Below are positions 9,149-18,771 of a stretch of DNA of 64,000 bases, one piece after another. Below the pieces are notes generated by a model. That model was not told the origin of the DNA. It made no database searches and saw only the letters and a list, made by a program, of their open reading frames with translations. Both the position numbers and the translations under genes were made by a program. The stretch's first letter is position 1. Every line of letters begins with the position of its first letter. This DNA is from an uncultured Victivallales bacterium (GTDB lineage Bacteria; Verrucomicrobiota; Lentisphaeria; Victivallales; UBA1829), in NCBI GenBank assembly GCA_944390795.1, contig CALXRI010000003.1, positions 71,100 through 135,099 on the forward strand, written 5' to 3'.

Positions 9149-10096
9149 TTATTCCTGATATTCCGCGGAAAAAACGACCGAGGAATTTGAAAGAATTCCT
9201 CCGCGGACGGTTCCCTTCAGGAGCTGAATGGAAAACGGGGTATTCGTGAGACGCTTGAAAACGACATCGTCGTCCATCAGATCCGCATCCAGAAAATGCA
9301 CTTCAATCCAGTCTCCGATCCGCCAGTCGATTTCAAAGGAGACATCTTTCCATTTCACATATCGCCCCGTTCCGCGGAACCCCCGCGCCCGGGAGTCGAA
9401 AATCAAACGTCCGTTCTGCCGCACGACAATCCGGTGATCCAGTTTTTCCAGCGATTTTGCTGCGCAGTCCGCCAGTTCCCGGAACGTCTGTTCTTTGAGC
9501 ATGCGCGAGCGCTTTTCCGGCGGAGACTCCTGGAGACGGATCATGAAATCCGCCATCCGGCGCTTGAAATCCTCTCCCTTGACAGTGCCCCCGCAGGCGA
9601 CCGCGTCCTCCGGCGCGAAAGACGATTCTTTCAGAGTGATCCTGTATTTCCCTTCCGGCACGGACAGTGCAAGTTCGACTGTCGCTTTTTCCGTTTTCAT
9701 AATCTTTCCGAACAGTTCACTCAAAGCGTCCGGCGACGCGGATCCCGCATTGAGAAGAATCTCTCTTCCGAGAATGTTTTTCCGGCAGAAAATCACTCGG
9801 ATCTGGTCGCCCGGGCGATAGTGAAAACGGAATTTTTCCCCGATTTTGAAATTTCGCGTGCCTTTCCGGAGGGTTCGGGGATAAACCTGCACTTCATTCA
9901 CAAAGACAAACAGCTCATGACGCCTGTATCCGACGACATCCGCATCGGCCGCTTCCGCCAGCCGGATCACTCCGGTATATTCCGTTGACCCGTCCGCAGC
10001 GGAACTGTGGGCGACGCAGCAGAAAAACACAAGGAGAAAAAGGATTTTCAGCGCCGGATTCCAAGGTGTTTCAGTTCTGGAACATATTGGGCCCAT
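9149..10096 (-). CDS. Hypothetical exported protein
   Basis: The product is 315 aa if started at ATG 10096. An N-terminal hydrophobic stretch (ILFLLVFFCCVAH) acts as a signal sequence or anchor, followed by a mostly beta-strand soluble region without motifs I know. Two similar-looking blocks (VYPRTLRKGTRNFKIGEKF and IVVRQNGRLIFDSRARGF) each precede a 'GD-I-V-F' strand, hinting at a repeated beta-sandwich domain. ATG 10096 overlaps the end of the upstream 51-aa lipoprotein gene; ATG 10126 is also possible, so the start is uncertain. It is probably translated together with that lipoprotein and acts in the envelope. Confidence 0.6.
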   Translation of the reverse strand: MGPICSRTETPWNPALKILFLLVFFCCVAHSSAADGSTEYTGVIRLAEAADADVVGYRRHELFVFVNEVQVYPRTLRKGTRNFKIGEKFRFHYRPGDQIRVIFCRKNILGREILLNAGSASPDALSELFGKIMKTEKATVELALSVPEGKYRITLKESSFAPEDAVACGGTVKGEDFKRRMADFMIRLQESPPEKRSRMLKEQTFRELADCAAKSLEKLDHRIVVRQNGRLIFDSRARGFRGTGRYVKWKDVSFEIDWRIGDWIEVHFLDADLMDDDVVFKRLTNTPFSIQLLKGTVRGGILSNSSVVFSAEYQE

Positions 10097-10226
10097 ACGG
10101 ATTGATTTCCCAGTTGCTGGGTTCATTGAAGGGACGCGGATTGACTCCCGCCCGTTCGTAGTCGGTACAGGCGCAGAGCAGGATTCCCGCGGACAGCAGG
10201 ATCAGTGCGGCAGTCAGAATTTTCAT
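10071..10226 (-). CDS. Small predicted lipoprotein (51 aa)
   Basis: The frame begins at ATG 10226 after a near-perfect ribosome binding site (AAGGAGG, 7 bases upstream) and ends at TGA 10071. The first 20 residues form a lipoprotein signal: basic start, hydrophobic core (LTAALILLSAGILL), then Cys 18 and Cys 20. The mature part is short and rich in Pro and Asn (YERAGVNPRPFNEPSNWE). I do not recognise the family. It overlaps the start of the 315-aa exported protein, so the two are probably translationally coupled. A terminator-like hairpin lies just upstream, separating it from the 35-aa peptide gene. Such a short gene is easily missed by gene callers. Confidence 0.7.
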   Translation of the reverse strand: MKILTAALILLSAGILLCACTDYERAGVNPRPFNEPSNWEINPYGPNMFQN

Positions 10227-10244
10227 GCGTAAGTCCTCCTTATA

Positions 10245-10281
10245 CAAAAAAAACCGTCACAGCCTCGAAGCGGACGGTTTT
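10245..10281 (-). terminator. Rho-independent terminator (minus strand)
   Basis: Read on the minus strand, AAACCGTC and GACGGTTT pair across a 14-base loop and are followed by a run of T. It closes the transcript carrying the coiled-coil protein and the 35-aa peptide. Confidence 0.75.
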
Positions 10282-10308
10282 CTCATTGTTCTGCGGATTC
10301 AGATGCAA

Positions 10309-10416
10309 TTAAAACATTTCATACGCCTTCATCTCAAGCGCCTGCAGCACCAGAACTGCCACAAGGAGAAGAAAGGTGAGAATGGTTGTTGCCGTAAAAA
10401 CTCTGGAAGCATACAT
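10309..10416 (-). CDS. Small single-pass membrane peptide (35 aa)
   Basis: ATG 10416 is preceded by AAGGAG 8 bases upstream, and the frame stops at TAA 10309. The peptide is almost entirely one membrane helix (TILTFLLLVAVLVLQAL) with a short polar end on each side. It begins 12 bases after the stop of the coiled-coil membrane protein and is followed by a terminator, so it is the last gene of that transcript. No family recognised. Ribosome binding site, position and helix together make it a credible small gene; it may be a partner or stabiliser of its larger neighbour (inference). Confidence 0.65.
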   Translation of the reverse strand: MYASRVFTATTILTFLLLVAVLVLQALEMKAYEMF

Positions 10417-10428
10417 GAGAGAGTCTCC

Positions 10429-11700
10429 TTATTTTTTTGCCGGAGCTTTCTGGTCCTGAGCGGCGGTCTTTCCCGTTGCGGCGGCGATGTCTTCGGCTGC
10501 GAAATAAACGTCGTCGCCGATGCGAAGATCGGAAAGTTTGCCGCTGACAAGATTGCAGATCGCGCTGTAGTCATCCACTTTCGCCACGAGGACCTTTCCA
10601 ATGAATTCCGGGCTGCTGCTGTTCAAGCCGCGCGCAACAGTCATGATTTTTCCGGTGGTCAGCGGGAAATGAACCTTGTTGTCCTTGATGCCGTATTTCT
10701 GCACGAATTCGTATTTTTTCCCGATGTTGATCGTGATGAAACCGTAATCCTTGTCGATGTATTCCACTTTGCCTTTGACATAAGCGTAACATTCGGGATC
10801 CTTGCCGTTCAGCAGTTTTTCCGGAATGCGCGACTTCCCGTCGTCGGAGATCACGCGGAGAAGCTCGTCGATCCTCTGCTGCTTCGATTTGATGTCGGCC
10901 AGGTGGTTGGAGATCGTTTTGCGGTGTGCGGCGATCTGATTGTTCAATGAAGCGGTTTTTCTCTTTTCCGCGGCGAGAGCGTTTTTCGTGGTGTCCGCAT
11001 CCGCCTTGTACTTCCGGATTGCGGCAAGCGAGGTGTTCAGTTCGGCAGGATAGTTCTTTCCGGAGAGGTTCGGATTCTTGACGCCGAGTGTCCGGCTGAC
11101 AGCGGCAATGTGCGAGGAGAAGCGGTCGCGGCGCGCCTTGATGTCGTTGATTTGCGCATTGACCTTCTGGACTGCGGCATTTGCCTTGGAGGAATCCTTC
11201 AGGTCATTGGCGGAGATGGAGGCGCCTGCGATGCTGCCGGTCTGGACATAGCTGGAGAACACATTGTCCCGGTTGCGTTTGAAATCCGAGATTTTTGAAC
11301 TGAGATCCTTGTTCTTGCTCTCATAGGTGGTGACATTCTGGAAGTCTTTGGCGTTTACGCCGGAGATCTCGAGGGTGTTCGCCGCTTTCTGGAGGGACAT
11401 GGCCAGGTCATTGCGCTGCTTGATGATTTTTGACGCGTTGTCCTTCAGTTTCGGGAGAACCTGATCCAGATTCGCATATTCGGTGTGTTTCATTTTTTCT
11501 GCGGCGAGTTCCTGGGCTGCCTTCGTGCCGGAGGCGTTTTTGTCATCCAGCGTTGCGGCTGTCGCATTGATTGCCTCCGCCATTTTCCGCCATCCGTCCG
11601 TCAGTTCGTTGCGCTTGCTGAAGAGCATATAGGAAAACACCACGGCCGCAATCGCTGCAAGCAAAATCAGGATGTTGATGACTCTGTTCAGAATACCCAT
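10429..11700 (-). CDS. Membrane-anchored coiled-coil protein, function unknown
   Basis: The 423-aa product has one N-terminal transmembrane helix (INILILLAAIAAVVFSYML) followed by about 250 residues of predicted coiled coil, rich in Ala, Lys, Asp and Gln with heptad-like spacing, and a C-terminal domain of about 130 residues with a beta-strand pattern (VKGKVEYIDKDYGFITINIG). ATG 11700 is chosen over the longer frame to 11745 because AGGAGAG lies 8-9 bases before it. The layout resembles envelope scaffolding proteins, but no specific family is recognised. It heads a two-gene transcript with the 35-aa membrane peptide. Confidence 0.7.
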   Translation of the reverse strand: MGILNRVINILILLAAIAAVVFSYMLFSKRNELTDGWRKMAEAINATAATLDDKNASGTKAAQELAAEKMKHTEYANLDQVLPKLKDNASKIIKQRNDLAMSLQKAANTLEISGVNAKDFQNVTTYESKNKDLSSKISDFKRNRDNVFSSYVQTGSIAGASISANDLKDSSKANAAVQKVNAQINDIKARRDRFSSHIAAVSRTLGVKNPNLSGKNYPAELNTSLAAIRKYKADADTTKNALAAEKRKTASLNNQIAAHRKTISNHLADIKSKQQRIDELLRVISDDGKSRIPEKLLNGKDPECYAYVKGKVEYIDKDYGFITINIGKKYEFVQKYGIKDNKVHFPLTTGKIMTVARGLNSSSPEFIGKVLVAKVDDYSAICNLVSGKLSDLRIGDDVYFAAEDIAAATGKTAAQDQKAPAKK

Positions 11701-11876
11701 GACTCGTTTCTCTCCTGTCAAAATGTTACTGCAAGTAAAACACACATTTTATTACGTTTTGATTCCCCTTACACTACATTCACAAATCTTCTTGTCAAAT
11801 CAAAAAACGGGAATCCGCGCGGATTTTCCGGCTTTTTTTCGCTTTTTTGCATGAAAAATTCCTGATTGCGCCGGAA

Positions 11877-12437
11877 TCATGCCTTTCCGATAAAAAGAAA
11901 ACGGGTTCCGCCGAAGGATTTGAGCGTCCGGATTTTCCATGGCTCAGGAAAGACTTTCAGCTGAAAAGCCGTGTCGGGGAGTTCCCAGATCAGGAGCGCG
12001 TCTCCCGTCCATGTGCGGAAGGCTGCTTCCCGCAGAAGACCGTCGAGCAGTTCCGCGGATTCTGCATACGGCGGGTCTGCAAAGAGGAGGTCCGGAGCCG
12101 GAAAGGCGGCAAGGCGCCCGGCGCATTCCGGCAGACGGCCGCAGATTACATTGAATGTGCAGTCCGGACAGTGCGGTGCGATCTTCTTCTGATTCGCCCG
12201 GATCGCGGCGAGAGACTGCTGCGCGGCTTCTACCAGAAGAACGGACGCCGCCCCGCGGCTTGCAGACTCGAATCCAATCGCTCCCGTTCCGGAAAAAAGG
12301 TCGCAGACATGTTTTCCGGAGAGATCGCCGAGACTGTCGAACAACGCTCTGCGCGCCCGGACCGCGGTCGGACGGACCGCGGCGTCGGAGGGCGCCTTCA
12401 GAACCATTCCCTTTGCTGTTCCTCCCAGAATTTCCAT
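11877..12437 (-). CDS. rsmD: 16S rRNA (guanine-966-N2)-methyltransferase RsmD
   Basis: The 186-aa SAM-dependent methyltransferase opens with MEILGGTAKG, equivalent to the family's 'MRIIGGxxRGR', then has VRPTAVRARRALF, the SAM site DLFSGTGAIGFE and the catalytic FADPPY. RsmD methylates G966 of 16S rRNA on the assembled 30S subunit. ATG 12437 lies 7 bases after the guaA stop and fits the family start better than ATG 12458, which overlaps guaA. It is probably translated from the guaA transcript. Length is normal for the family. Confidence 0.92.
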   Translation of the reverse strand: MEILGGTAKGMVLKAPSDAAVRPTAVRARRALFDSLGDLSGKHVCDLFSGTGAIGFESASRGAASVLLVEAAQQSLAAIRANQKKIAPHCPDCTFNVICGRLPECAGRLAAFPAPDLLFADPPYAESAELLDGLLREAAFRTWTGDALLIWELPDTAFQLKVFPEPWKIRTLKSFGGTRFLFIGKA

Positions 12438-12444
12438 CGGGCGC

Positions 12445-13989
12445 TTATTCCCATTCAATGGTTCCCGGCGGTTTGGATGTTATGTCATAGACCACACGGT
12501 TCACGCCGTTCACCTCGTTGATGATGCGGTTGGAAATCCTTCCGAGGAGATCGTAGGGGAGGGGGACCCAGTCCGCCGTCATGCCGTCCTGACTGTCCAC
12601 CGCGCGCAGGGCGATCACATTGTCATACGTCCGTTCATCCCCCATCACGCCGACGGTCTTGACGGGGATGAACACGCCGAACGTCTGCCATGTCTTGTAG
12701 TAGAGCCCCGCCTTTTTCATTTCGTCGACGATGATCTCGTCCGCGTCGCGGAGCGTGTCCAGGTCTTTCTTGTTGACTTCGCCGAGCATGCGGACCGCCA
12801 GCCCCGGGCCGGGGAAGGGCTGGCGCATCACCATTTCCTCGGGAAGCCCGAGCTTGCGTCCCACTTCGCGGACTTCGTCCTTGAAGAGTCTGCTCAAAGG
12901 CTCCAGAAGTTTCAGGTTCATCGTCGCGGGAAGTCCCCCGACGTTGTGGTGGCTTTTGATTACCGCGCTCGGATTCCCGTCGATAGAGACGCTTTCAATG
13001 ACATCCGGATAGGTTGTGCCCTGCGCAAGAAATTTCACGTCCGAGATCTCGGAAGCGGCTTCGTCAAAGACTTTGACGAACTCGTGCCCGATGATTTTGC
13101 GCTTGCGCTCGGGATCGCTCGCCCCCTTGAGTTTTTCCAGAAAGCGCGCCTCCGCGTCGACATATTTGAGCGTCATGCGGAACGCGCCGCCGAACAGCTC
13201 CTTGACCCGCTCCGGCTCTCCTTTGCGCAGGCCTCCGTTGTTTACGAAAATGCAGGTGAGCTGATCGCCGATCGCCTTGTGGATCAGCGCCGCGGCCACG
13301 GAGGAATCGACGCCCCCGCTGAGTCCCAGGATCACCTTTTCATTTCCGACTTTTTCACGGATGTCGCGGATGCTTGTTTCTATGAACGACTCCATGTTCC
13401 AGCTGCCGGAGCAGCCGCAGATGTTCCGGCAGAAGTTCGTGATGATGGTCTGCCCTTTCGGCGTGTGGACGACTTCCGGATGGAACTGGATGCCGTAGAT
13501 TTTCCTTTCCGGATTCTGAATTCCGGCAAATTCCGTGTTGGCCGTCCGGGCAAAGCGGGAGAAGCCGGCCGGAATCCGCGTGACCTTGTCCCCGTGCGAC
13601 ATCCAGACCTGTCCCCTGTCCGGGAATCCGGCGAACAGGGGGGATTCCGCACAGACTTCAATTTCGGCCTTCCCGTATTCCCGGGCCTTCCCCCGGGCGA
13701 CCTCGCCGCCGAGCGTCCGCACCGTGAGCTGCATGCCGTAGCAGATGCCGAGAACCGGAATCCCAAGCTCGAAAATCCGGGGATCGCACTGCGGCGCTCC
13801 CTCCTGGTAAACACTTGCGGGCCCTCCACTGAGGATGATGCCCGCCGGCGCTTCTTTCTGAACGGCATCGGCGCTGATCCGGAACGGGACAATCCGGCTG
13901 TAGACACTGCACTCCCGGATCCGGCGCGCGATCAGCTGGCTGTACTGGGAGCCGAAATCGAGGACCAGTATGGTTTCGCTTTTCAACAT
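12445..13989 (-). CDS. guaA: GMP synthase (glutamine-hydrolysing)
   Basis: The 514-aa enzyme converts XMP to GMP using ATP and glutamine. The N-terminal class I glutamine amidotransferase domain (about 1-195) shows the nucleophile in GICYGMQ near 82 and the catalytic His in HPEVVHT near 168. The ATP-pyrophosphatase loop LSGGVDSSV is near 221, and the C-terminal dimerisation domain ends with the conserved [11 protein letters not shown] 13989 gives the standard start ([13 protein letters not shown]); an extension to 14106 is non-homologous. AGAGAAAG lies upstream. Followed by rsmD. Confidence 0.97.
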   Translation of the reverse strand: MLKSETILVLDFGSQYSQLIARRIRECSVYSRIVPFRISADAVQKEAPAGIILSGGPASVYQEGAPQCDPRIFELGIPVLGICYGMQLTVRTLGGEVARGKAREYGKAEIEVCAESPLFAGFPDRGQVWMSHGDKVTRIPAGFSRFARTANTEFAGIQNPERKIYGIQFHPEVVHTPKGQTIITNFCRNICGCSGSWNMESFIETSIRDIREKVGNEKVILGLSGGVDSSVAAALIHKAIGDQLTCIFVNNGGLRKGEPERVKELFGGAFRMTLKYVDAEARFLEKLKGASDPERKRKIIGHEFVKVFDEAASEISDVKFLAQGTTYPDVIESVSIDGNPSAVIKSHHNVGGLPATMNLKLLEPLSRLFKDEVREVGRKLGLPEEMVMRQPFPGPGLAVRMLGEVNKKDLDTLRDADEIIVDEMKKAGLYYKTWQTFGVFIPVKTVGVMGDERTYDNVIALRAVDSQDGMTADWVPLPYDLLGRISNRIINEVNGVNRVVYDITSKPPGTIEWE

Positions 13990-14153
13990 AGATCTTTCTC
14001 TTTGTTTGATGATTGATTCTGATCCTATTAATAGACTCCGTTTTCCACTTTTTTTCCAGCTTTTTTTCAAAGGAAATGCGAATTTTGTCCGGGCGGACCT
14101 TTTCATGGAGGACAGAGAGGGATGCTGTCTCCCGGAGTCCCGACGGAGATGGA

Positions 14154-15971
14154 TCAGAGCTCGTGCTGATGCAGCACTTCGGGCACTTTTTTCTGCAGAT
14201 ATTCCATGGAGCAGGCAAGCGCGTCTTCGGCGGTTTCCGCGGCAAGCGCCTGTTCCGCAAGACGTTCGGCGTCATACATGGACACGTTGCGGATCAGGCG
14301 CCGGATATGTCCGATGGAGAGCGGCGACATGCTCAGTTCCTTCACGCCGAGCCCGATCAGGATCGGCACGTAGCGCGGATCTCCCGCCACTTCGCCGCAG
14401 ACCCCGACCCAGATGCCGTTGCGGTCCGCGGCGTCCACCGTCCGCCAGATCAGCTCCAGAACCGCAGGACTTGTCGGCGCGTAAAGATGCGCGACGCGTT
14501 CATTGTTCCGGTCGACCGCCAGCGTGTATTGCACAAGGTCGTTGGTGCCGATGCTGAAGAAGTCCACCTTCTTCGCCAGCTTGTCTGCGATCAGGGCGGC
14601 GGACGGAATTTCGATCATGAGTCCGATGTCCATGGACCCGTCGAATTTCGTATTGGAATTTTTCAGGTCCGAACGGACCTCGTCCAGAAGTTTCAGCAGT
14701 TTGTTCAGTTCGTCCATGCACGACACCATCGGAAACATCATGCGGATTTTTCCGAAGACTCCGGCGCGCAGGATCGCCCGCATCTGGGTTTTCAGGATTT
14801 CCGGCTTTTCCAGGCACAGACGCACCGCGCGGAGTCCGAGGAAAGGATTCTGTTCATGGTAGGAACCCAGCGCTTCCGAAAGCTTGTCTCCGCCGATGTC
14901 CAGTGTCCGGATGATTGCCGGCTGGCCGTCCATTGCCGTTGCCACTTTCCTGTAGACTTCGAACTGTTCCTCCTCGTCCGGCAGCATGGCGCGGTTCATG
15001 TAAAGATATTCCGTGCGGAAAAGCCCGATGCCGGACGCGCCGTATTTCTTGACATCCTCCAGAGCATCCGCGTTTTCGACATTCGCCGCAAGGTGAATCC
15101 GGTAGCCGTCCGTGGTTTCCGACTGGAGCTGCGTTTCCCGGAGAAGCTCGTTGTAGAGTTTCGCCTTGCGGTTCTCTTTCTGCTCGTAGAGCTCCACCGT
15201 CTGTTTTTCGGGATTGAGGATCGCAATGCCGAGAAAGCCGTCGATGATCATCCGGTCGCCGTCTTCCACCCGTTCGACGAAGTGACTCATCCCGACGATT
15301 GCGGGAATCCGCATGGAGCGCGCCAGAATCGCGCTGTGGGAGGTTTTGCTGCCGGACTCCGTTGCAAACGCCAGAACGTTGGAACGGTCGAGAAGCGCCG
15401 TGTCGGAAGGTGTCAGATCCCTTGCAATGATGATGCGCGGTCCCGGCAGATGATCCAGTTTCGGACGTTCCAGACCATACAGATTGGAAAGAATCCGCGC
15501 CGCCACATCCTGCACGTCCGCGGCGCGTTCGCGAAGATAGGGATCCGGCACCGCGGAAATCGCCGCAATGTATTTCTGCATCGTCTGGGAGAATGCCGCG
15601 TCCGCGGGAATCAGTTTTTTGGTGACTGACGAACAGACCTCGTTCATCAGCATCTTGTCGTCGACAATGAGAAAATGCGCATCGAAAATATTGGCTTCGT
15701 GAGATTCCAGCGAGGACTGCACGCGGGTCCGAAGCTCTTTGATTTCCTCCCTCGTCTTGTCGACGGCCTGCCGGAAACGCGTGATCTCCGGATCGACCTG
15801 CTCCGGGGTGATTTTGGCGGTTTTGACATCCCGTACCAGATCACGGTGCGAATCGGCGATGAGCATTACCTCGCCGATGGCGATTCCGGGAGAAGCCGGA
15901 ATCCCGTGGAAAAGAATCTCCCGCTTGATGGTTTTGTCGGGAGGTCCCGCTTTGCCGTCGCTATTCTTCAT
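14154..15971 (-). CDS. ptsI: Phosphoenolpyruvate-protein phosphotransferase (PTS enzyme I)
   Basis: The 605-aa product passes phosphate from PEP to HPr. Key sites: active His in [12 protein letters not shown] near 211, [17 protein letters not shown], the PEP-binding [14 protein letters not shown] near 471, and Cys in CGEVAGD near 523. It is slightly longer than E. coli EI (575 aa) because of about 20 extra N-terminal residues. Its start overlaps the HPr stop by 11 bases, so the pair is translationally coupled. No sugar-specific EII is present in the window, so the pair could serve distant EII genes or a regulatory role. Confidence 0.96.
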   Translation of the reverse strand: MKNSDGKAGPPDKTIKREILFHGIPASPGIAIGEVMLIADSHRDLVRDVKTAKITPEQVDPEITRFRQAVDKTREEIKELRTRVQSSLESHEANIFDAHFLIVDDKMLMNEVCSSVTKKLIPADAAFSQTMQKYIAAISAVPDPYLRERAADVQDVAARILSNLYGLERPKLDHLPGPRIIIARDLTPSDTALLDRSNVLAFATESGSKTSHSAILARSMRIPAIVGMSHFVERVEDGDRMIIDGFLGIAILNPEKQTVELYEQKENRKAKLYNELLRETQLQSETTDGYRIHLAANVENADALEDVKKYGASGIGLFRTEYLYMNRAMLPDEEEQFEVYRKVATAMDGQPAIIRTLDIGGDKLSEALGSYHEQNPFLGLRAVRLCLEKPEILKTQMRAILRAGVFGKIRMMFPMVSCMDELNKLLKLLDEVRSDLKNSNTKFDGSMDIGLMIEIPSAALIADKLAKKVDFFSIGTNDLVQYTLAVDRNNERVAHLYAPTSPAVLELIWRTVDAADRNGIWVGVCGEVAGDPRYVPILIGLGVKELSMSPLSIGHIRRLIRNVSMYDAERLAEQALAAETAEDALACSMEYLQKKVPEVLHQHEL

Positions 15972-16242
15972 CGAATCCTTTCATGATGAGCGCTCCGAGC
16001 GATTCCAGCGCCCGATCCGCATCGGCCCCCCGTGCCGTTATCGTCAGGCGTGTCCCGCACGGCGCGGCCAGCATCAGGAGCCCCATCAGGCTTTTCCCGT
16101 CCGCCTTGTCCCCGGTCGTTTCGTTCTGCACGGAAATTTCGGCGTCGTAGACGGACGCCTCCTGCACAAAAAGCGACGCCGGTCTTGCATGAAGACCGCA
16201 GGAATTCCTGATTTCAAAACTTCCGCTGACTGTCTTGCCCAT
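15961..16242 (-). CDS. ptsH: HPr phosphocarrier protein
   Basis: The 93-aa product contains the phospho-accepting His 18 in GLHARPAS and the regulatory-serine segment GKSLMGLLMLAA (Ser 51), where HPr kinase acts in other bacteria. Upstream in-frame codons to 16392 would add 50 non-homologous residues and run into the divergent DA1-like gene, so ATG 16242 is the start. It overlaps ptsI by 11 bases. The retained Ser suggests HPr-kinase-type regulation is possible, but no kinase gene is in the window. Confidence 0.95.
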   Translation of the reverse strand: MGKTVSGSFEIRNSCGLHARPASLFVQEASVYDAEISVQNETTGDKADGKSLMGLLMLAAPCGTRLTITARGADADRALESLGALIMKGFDEE

Positions 16243-16360
16243 CTTCTTGAAACTCCGGGACCGGGGAAGCAACGGGAACAAATCCGCTTGCATTCCTGTC
16301 CTTTTCATTATACAGTACAGTAACTCCGTTTCGCCGGAAATGCAACAGGGAGTCCCGCTT

Positions 16361-17410
16361 ATGAGACGAATAAAATCCATATTTTTTCCCACAGGACGTT
16401 TTTATTTTCCTCTCCTTCTGCTGCTTTTTCCGTTTCTCCTGTTTGCGGCGGGGCGGATGAAATGCGCCTGGTGCGGAAGGAAAATCGCACCGGGACGCGC
16501 TTACTATTCTCTCAAGAATAAAAACTACTGTTCGCGTTCCTGTGCGGACCGGAGTCTGGAACGTTCCCTTCCGCAGTGTTCCGTCTGCGGCGGAAAAATC
16601 CGGGGCGCCTATCTGTCTTCCGGAGATAAAATCTTCTGTTCCCGCAAGTGCTATGAATCGCAGCTTCCGCAATGCACCGTCTGCGGCAAACGCTCCGCCG
16701 CCGGGGCTCTCGCGGCGGACAACTCCTTTTTCGCATGTCCGGACTGTCTCAAAAAGCCGCGCTGTTTCGCCTGCCAGATTCCCACGGACGGCAGAAGGCT
16801 TGCGGACGGGCGCGTCATCTGTCCGAAGTGCGCGGAAAGCGCCGTTTCCGATGAAGGCGAGGCGCGCGGCTGTTTTCAGCTCGTGCGGAACGATCTGAAG
16901 CATAAGCTTGGAATCGGAACCGAGCACCCGATCCGTTTCTTCCTGATCGACCAGGAAACGCTCCACCGGAAGTCGCGCGGAGAGTCCGGGGTTGTGACGG
17001 AGCAGGGGCTCTTCGAATATCTCGCCGAGATGAAGACCGTCGTGAAGCGCAATCTGCTGGGCCGGAAGATTTCCGAAGAAGAGAAGAAGACGTCCGAACG
17101 TTTCCATGTCTATGTGCTGGAGGGACTTCCGAAGGAACGCATGGAGTATGTCATGGCGCACGAGCTGGGGCATGACTGGCTTGTGACATACTTCCCCGGA
17201 ATCCGCGATCCCGCGGTCCGGGAGGGGTTTGCCGAATATGTCGGTTGGCTCTACAACAGGCTTCACGGGCGCGATGAGCTGAACCGGCGCATCGAGTCCA
17301 ATACGGACCCTGTTTACGGGCAGGGCTTCCGCATGGTGAAGGCGATTGCCGACAAGGAGGGGTTCGAAGGCCTGAAGAAATTCCTCGATTCCCGGAGAAC
17401 CGGGCGCTGA
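16361..17410 (+). CDS. Membrane-anchored LIM-like zinc-finger / DA1-like metallopeptidase
   Basis: The 349-aa product has an N-terminal membrane helix (YFPLLLLLFPFLLFAA), then about 120 residues with eight CxxC or CxxxC pairs (CAWC, CSRSC, CSVC, CSRKC, CTVC, CPDC, CFAC, CPKC), enough for about four zinc sites or two LIM-type double fingers. The C-terminal domain carries HELGH at 267-271 and a downstream Glu in VREGFAEYVGWLY near 288, the zincin ligand set. This LIM-plus-zincin order matches DA1, the ubiquitin-activated peptidase of plants; bacterial DA1-like proteins exist but are poorly studied. ATG 16361 follows AGGGAG by 8 bases. It is divergent from ptsH. The substrate is unknown. Confidence 0.75.
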   Translation: MRRIKSIFFPTGRFYFPLLLLLFPFLLFAAGRMKCAWCGRKIAPGRAYYSLKNKNYCSRSCADRSLERSLPQCSVCGGKIRGAYLSSGDKIFCSRKCYESQLPQCTVCGKRSAAGALAADNSFFACPDCLKKPRCFACQIPTDGRRLADGRVICPKCAESAVSDEGEARGCFQLVRNDLKHKLGIGTEHPIRFFLIDQETLHRKSRGESGVVTEQGLFEYLAEMKTVVKRNLLGRKISEEEKKTSERFHVYVLEGLPKERMEYVMAHELGHDWLVTYFPGIRDPAVREGFAEYVGWLYNRLHGRDELNRRIESNTDPVYGQGFRMVKAIADKEGFEGLKKFLDSRRTGR

Positions 17411-17441
17411 GAGCCGTTTTCCCGCGCACGGGGCAGGGGAG

Positions 17442-18755
17442 TCAGACGGGCTCCTCCGGATATTCCGGCTCGGTGACGATGCCGGGGACCGGCACCGCCG
17501 CCCCGTGAGCCCGCAGCAGTTCCCGGATCGAATCGAGCGGAACCTCCCGCGAAGGGATGCCTGTCCGGACCGCAAGCGCGGCAGCCGCTCCCGCCGCCTG
17601 TCCCATGGCCATGCAGGAGGCTCCGACGCGCAGAGCGGAAAACGCGCCCCGGTCCGAGGAGATGGAACGGCCTGCCGCGAGAATGTGCTTCATTCCGCGG
17701 GGAATCAGCGCGCCGAACGGGATCGTCGGAAAGACGCCCGGCGCAAGATGGCGCCGCCGGACACCGGTCTCATGATGAACGTCGATGAAGTAGCTGCTCC
17801 AGGCAATTGCGTCTTCATACAGGACGCCTTGAAGATACTCATCCTCCGTGACGGTCCGTTCTCCGAGGATTCTCCAGCCTTCGCGGACGGCCGTCAGCGG
17901 CGCGGCGTCGGCGATGACACAGTTTTCCAGGCCCGGCTGGCGGCGGAGAAAACGCAGCATGGCCAGAAGACGCTGCCTTCCTGCGATGCTGGCGCCGGTC
18001 TGCTTTTCGGAATCCGAAGCGTCCGCAGGAAAGATGTGCTGGAGATTGTAGCCGCGGCTCCGGAGATAGCGGATCAGGGGCCTGTCCGCGTCACAGTAGT
18101 CGCCGGGCTGGAGTTCGCCGTCGGCAAGGGCTTTCCGGAAGGCCCGTTCCAGCGAATCCGCATCCAGAGCGGCGCAGTCATAGCCGGAAAGCTGGAATTC
18201 CAGCGTGCCCGGCTGGCGTTCTTCCCCGCGGACGCAGGGGCCGCCGGCGAGCCGGACCGCCGTAGCATCGCCCGTGCAGTCGATGACCTCGTGCGCCCTG
18301 ATCTTCCGGAATACGCCGTTGCCCGTCACTTCCGCCTCCCAGCCGTTTCCGAGCGGCCTCAGGGCCGTCAGAATCTCCTGATAGCGGAGCCGCACGCCGG
18401 CCCGCAGGCATTTCTCCTCCGCCAGAAGGGGGTAGAGATTCGGATCGACATATACGGCATGGCCGGTATGTCCCGGAACCGGGACCCGGAAATCCGGCAG
18501 TTTCCCGCCGGAGAGTTCCACGGTTTCCTTCACGAGCTCCCAGCCGATTCCGCCGACGATTCTCCGCCCTCCGGCGAAAAAATAGGCCGGCGAGGATACT
18601 TTCCCGAAAGTCATGGTGCCGCCGGGAAGCGGATTCATTTCCGTGAGAATGACGTCGGCGCCCGCCCGTCCCGCCTGAATCGCGGCGATGACTCCGGTCG
18701 TTCCGCCTCCCGCAACCAGACAGTCGCAGCTTTCCGTCCTGAACTTTCCGCCCAT
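17442..18755 (-). CDS. FAD-dependent oxidoreductase
   Basis: The 437-aa flavoprotein has the Rossmann fingerprint VAGGGTTGVIAAIQAGRAG near 15-35, then EMNPLPGGTMTFG, the conserved VIDCTGDATAVRLAG in the middle and a C-terminal GRSISSDRGAFSALRVG. It matches the FAD_oxidored family, frequent in glycan loci of Planctomycetes, Verrucomicrobia and Lentisphaerae, whose substrates are mostly unknown. ATG 18755 is used because the FAD motif follows at once and GGAGG lies upstream; the longer frame adds non-homologous residues from the pseudopilin region. It begins 16 bases past the pseudopilin stop and is the last gene of the 24.7-17.4 kb operon. Confidence 0.85.
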   Translation of the reverse strand: MGGKFRTESCDCLVAGGGTTGVIAAIQAGRAGADVILTEMNPLPGGTMTFGKVSSPAYFFAGGRRIVGGIGWELVKETVELSGGKLPDFRVPVPGHTGHAVYVDPNLYPLLAEEKCLRAGVRLRYQEILTALRPLGNGWEAEVTGNGVFRKIRAHEVIDCTGDATAVRLAGGPCVRGEERQPGTLEFQLSGYDCAALDADSLERAFRKALADGELQPGDYCDADRPLIRYLRSRGYNLQHIFPADASDSEKQTGASIAGRQRLLAMLRFLRRQPGLENCVIADAAPLTAVREGWRILGERTVTEDEYLQGVLYEDAIAWSSYFIDVHHETGVRRRHLAPGVFPTIPFGALIPRGMKHILAAGRSISSDRGAFSALRVGASCMAMGQAAGAAAALAVRTGIPSREVPLDSIRELLRAHGAAVPVPGIVTEPEYPEEPV

Positions 18756-18771
18756 GCCGCCGCCTCCGATG

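Noticed and set aside
15961-16392. Longer 143-aa version of HPr
   Set aside because: The extra 50 residues are unlike any HPr and overlap the divergent peptidase gene.
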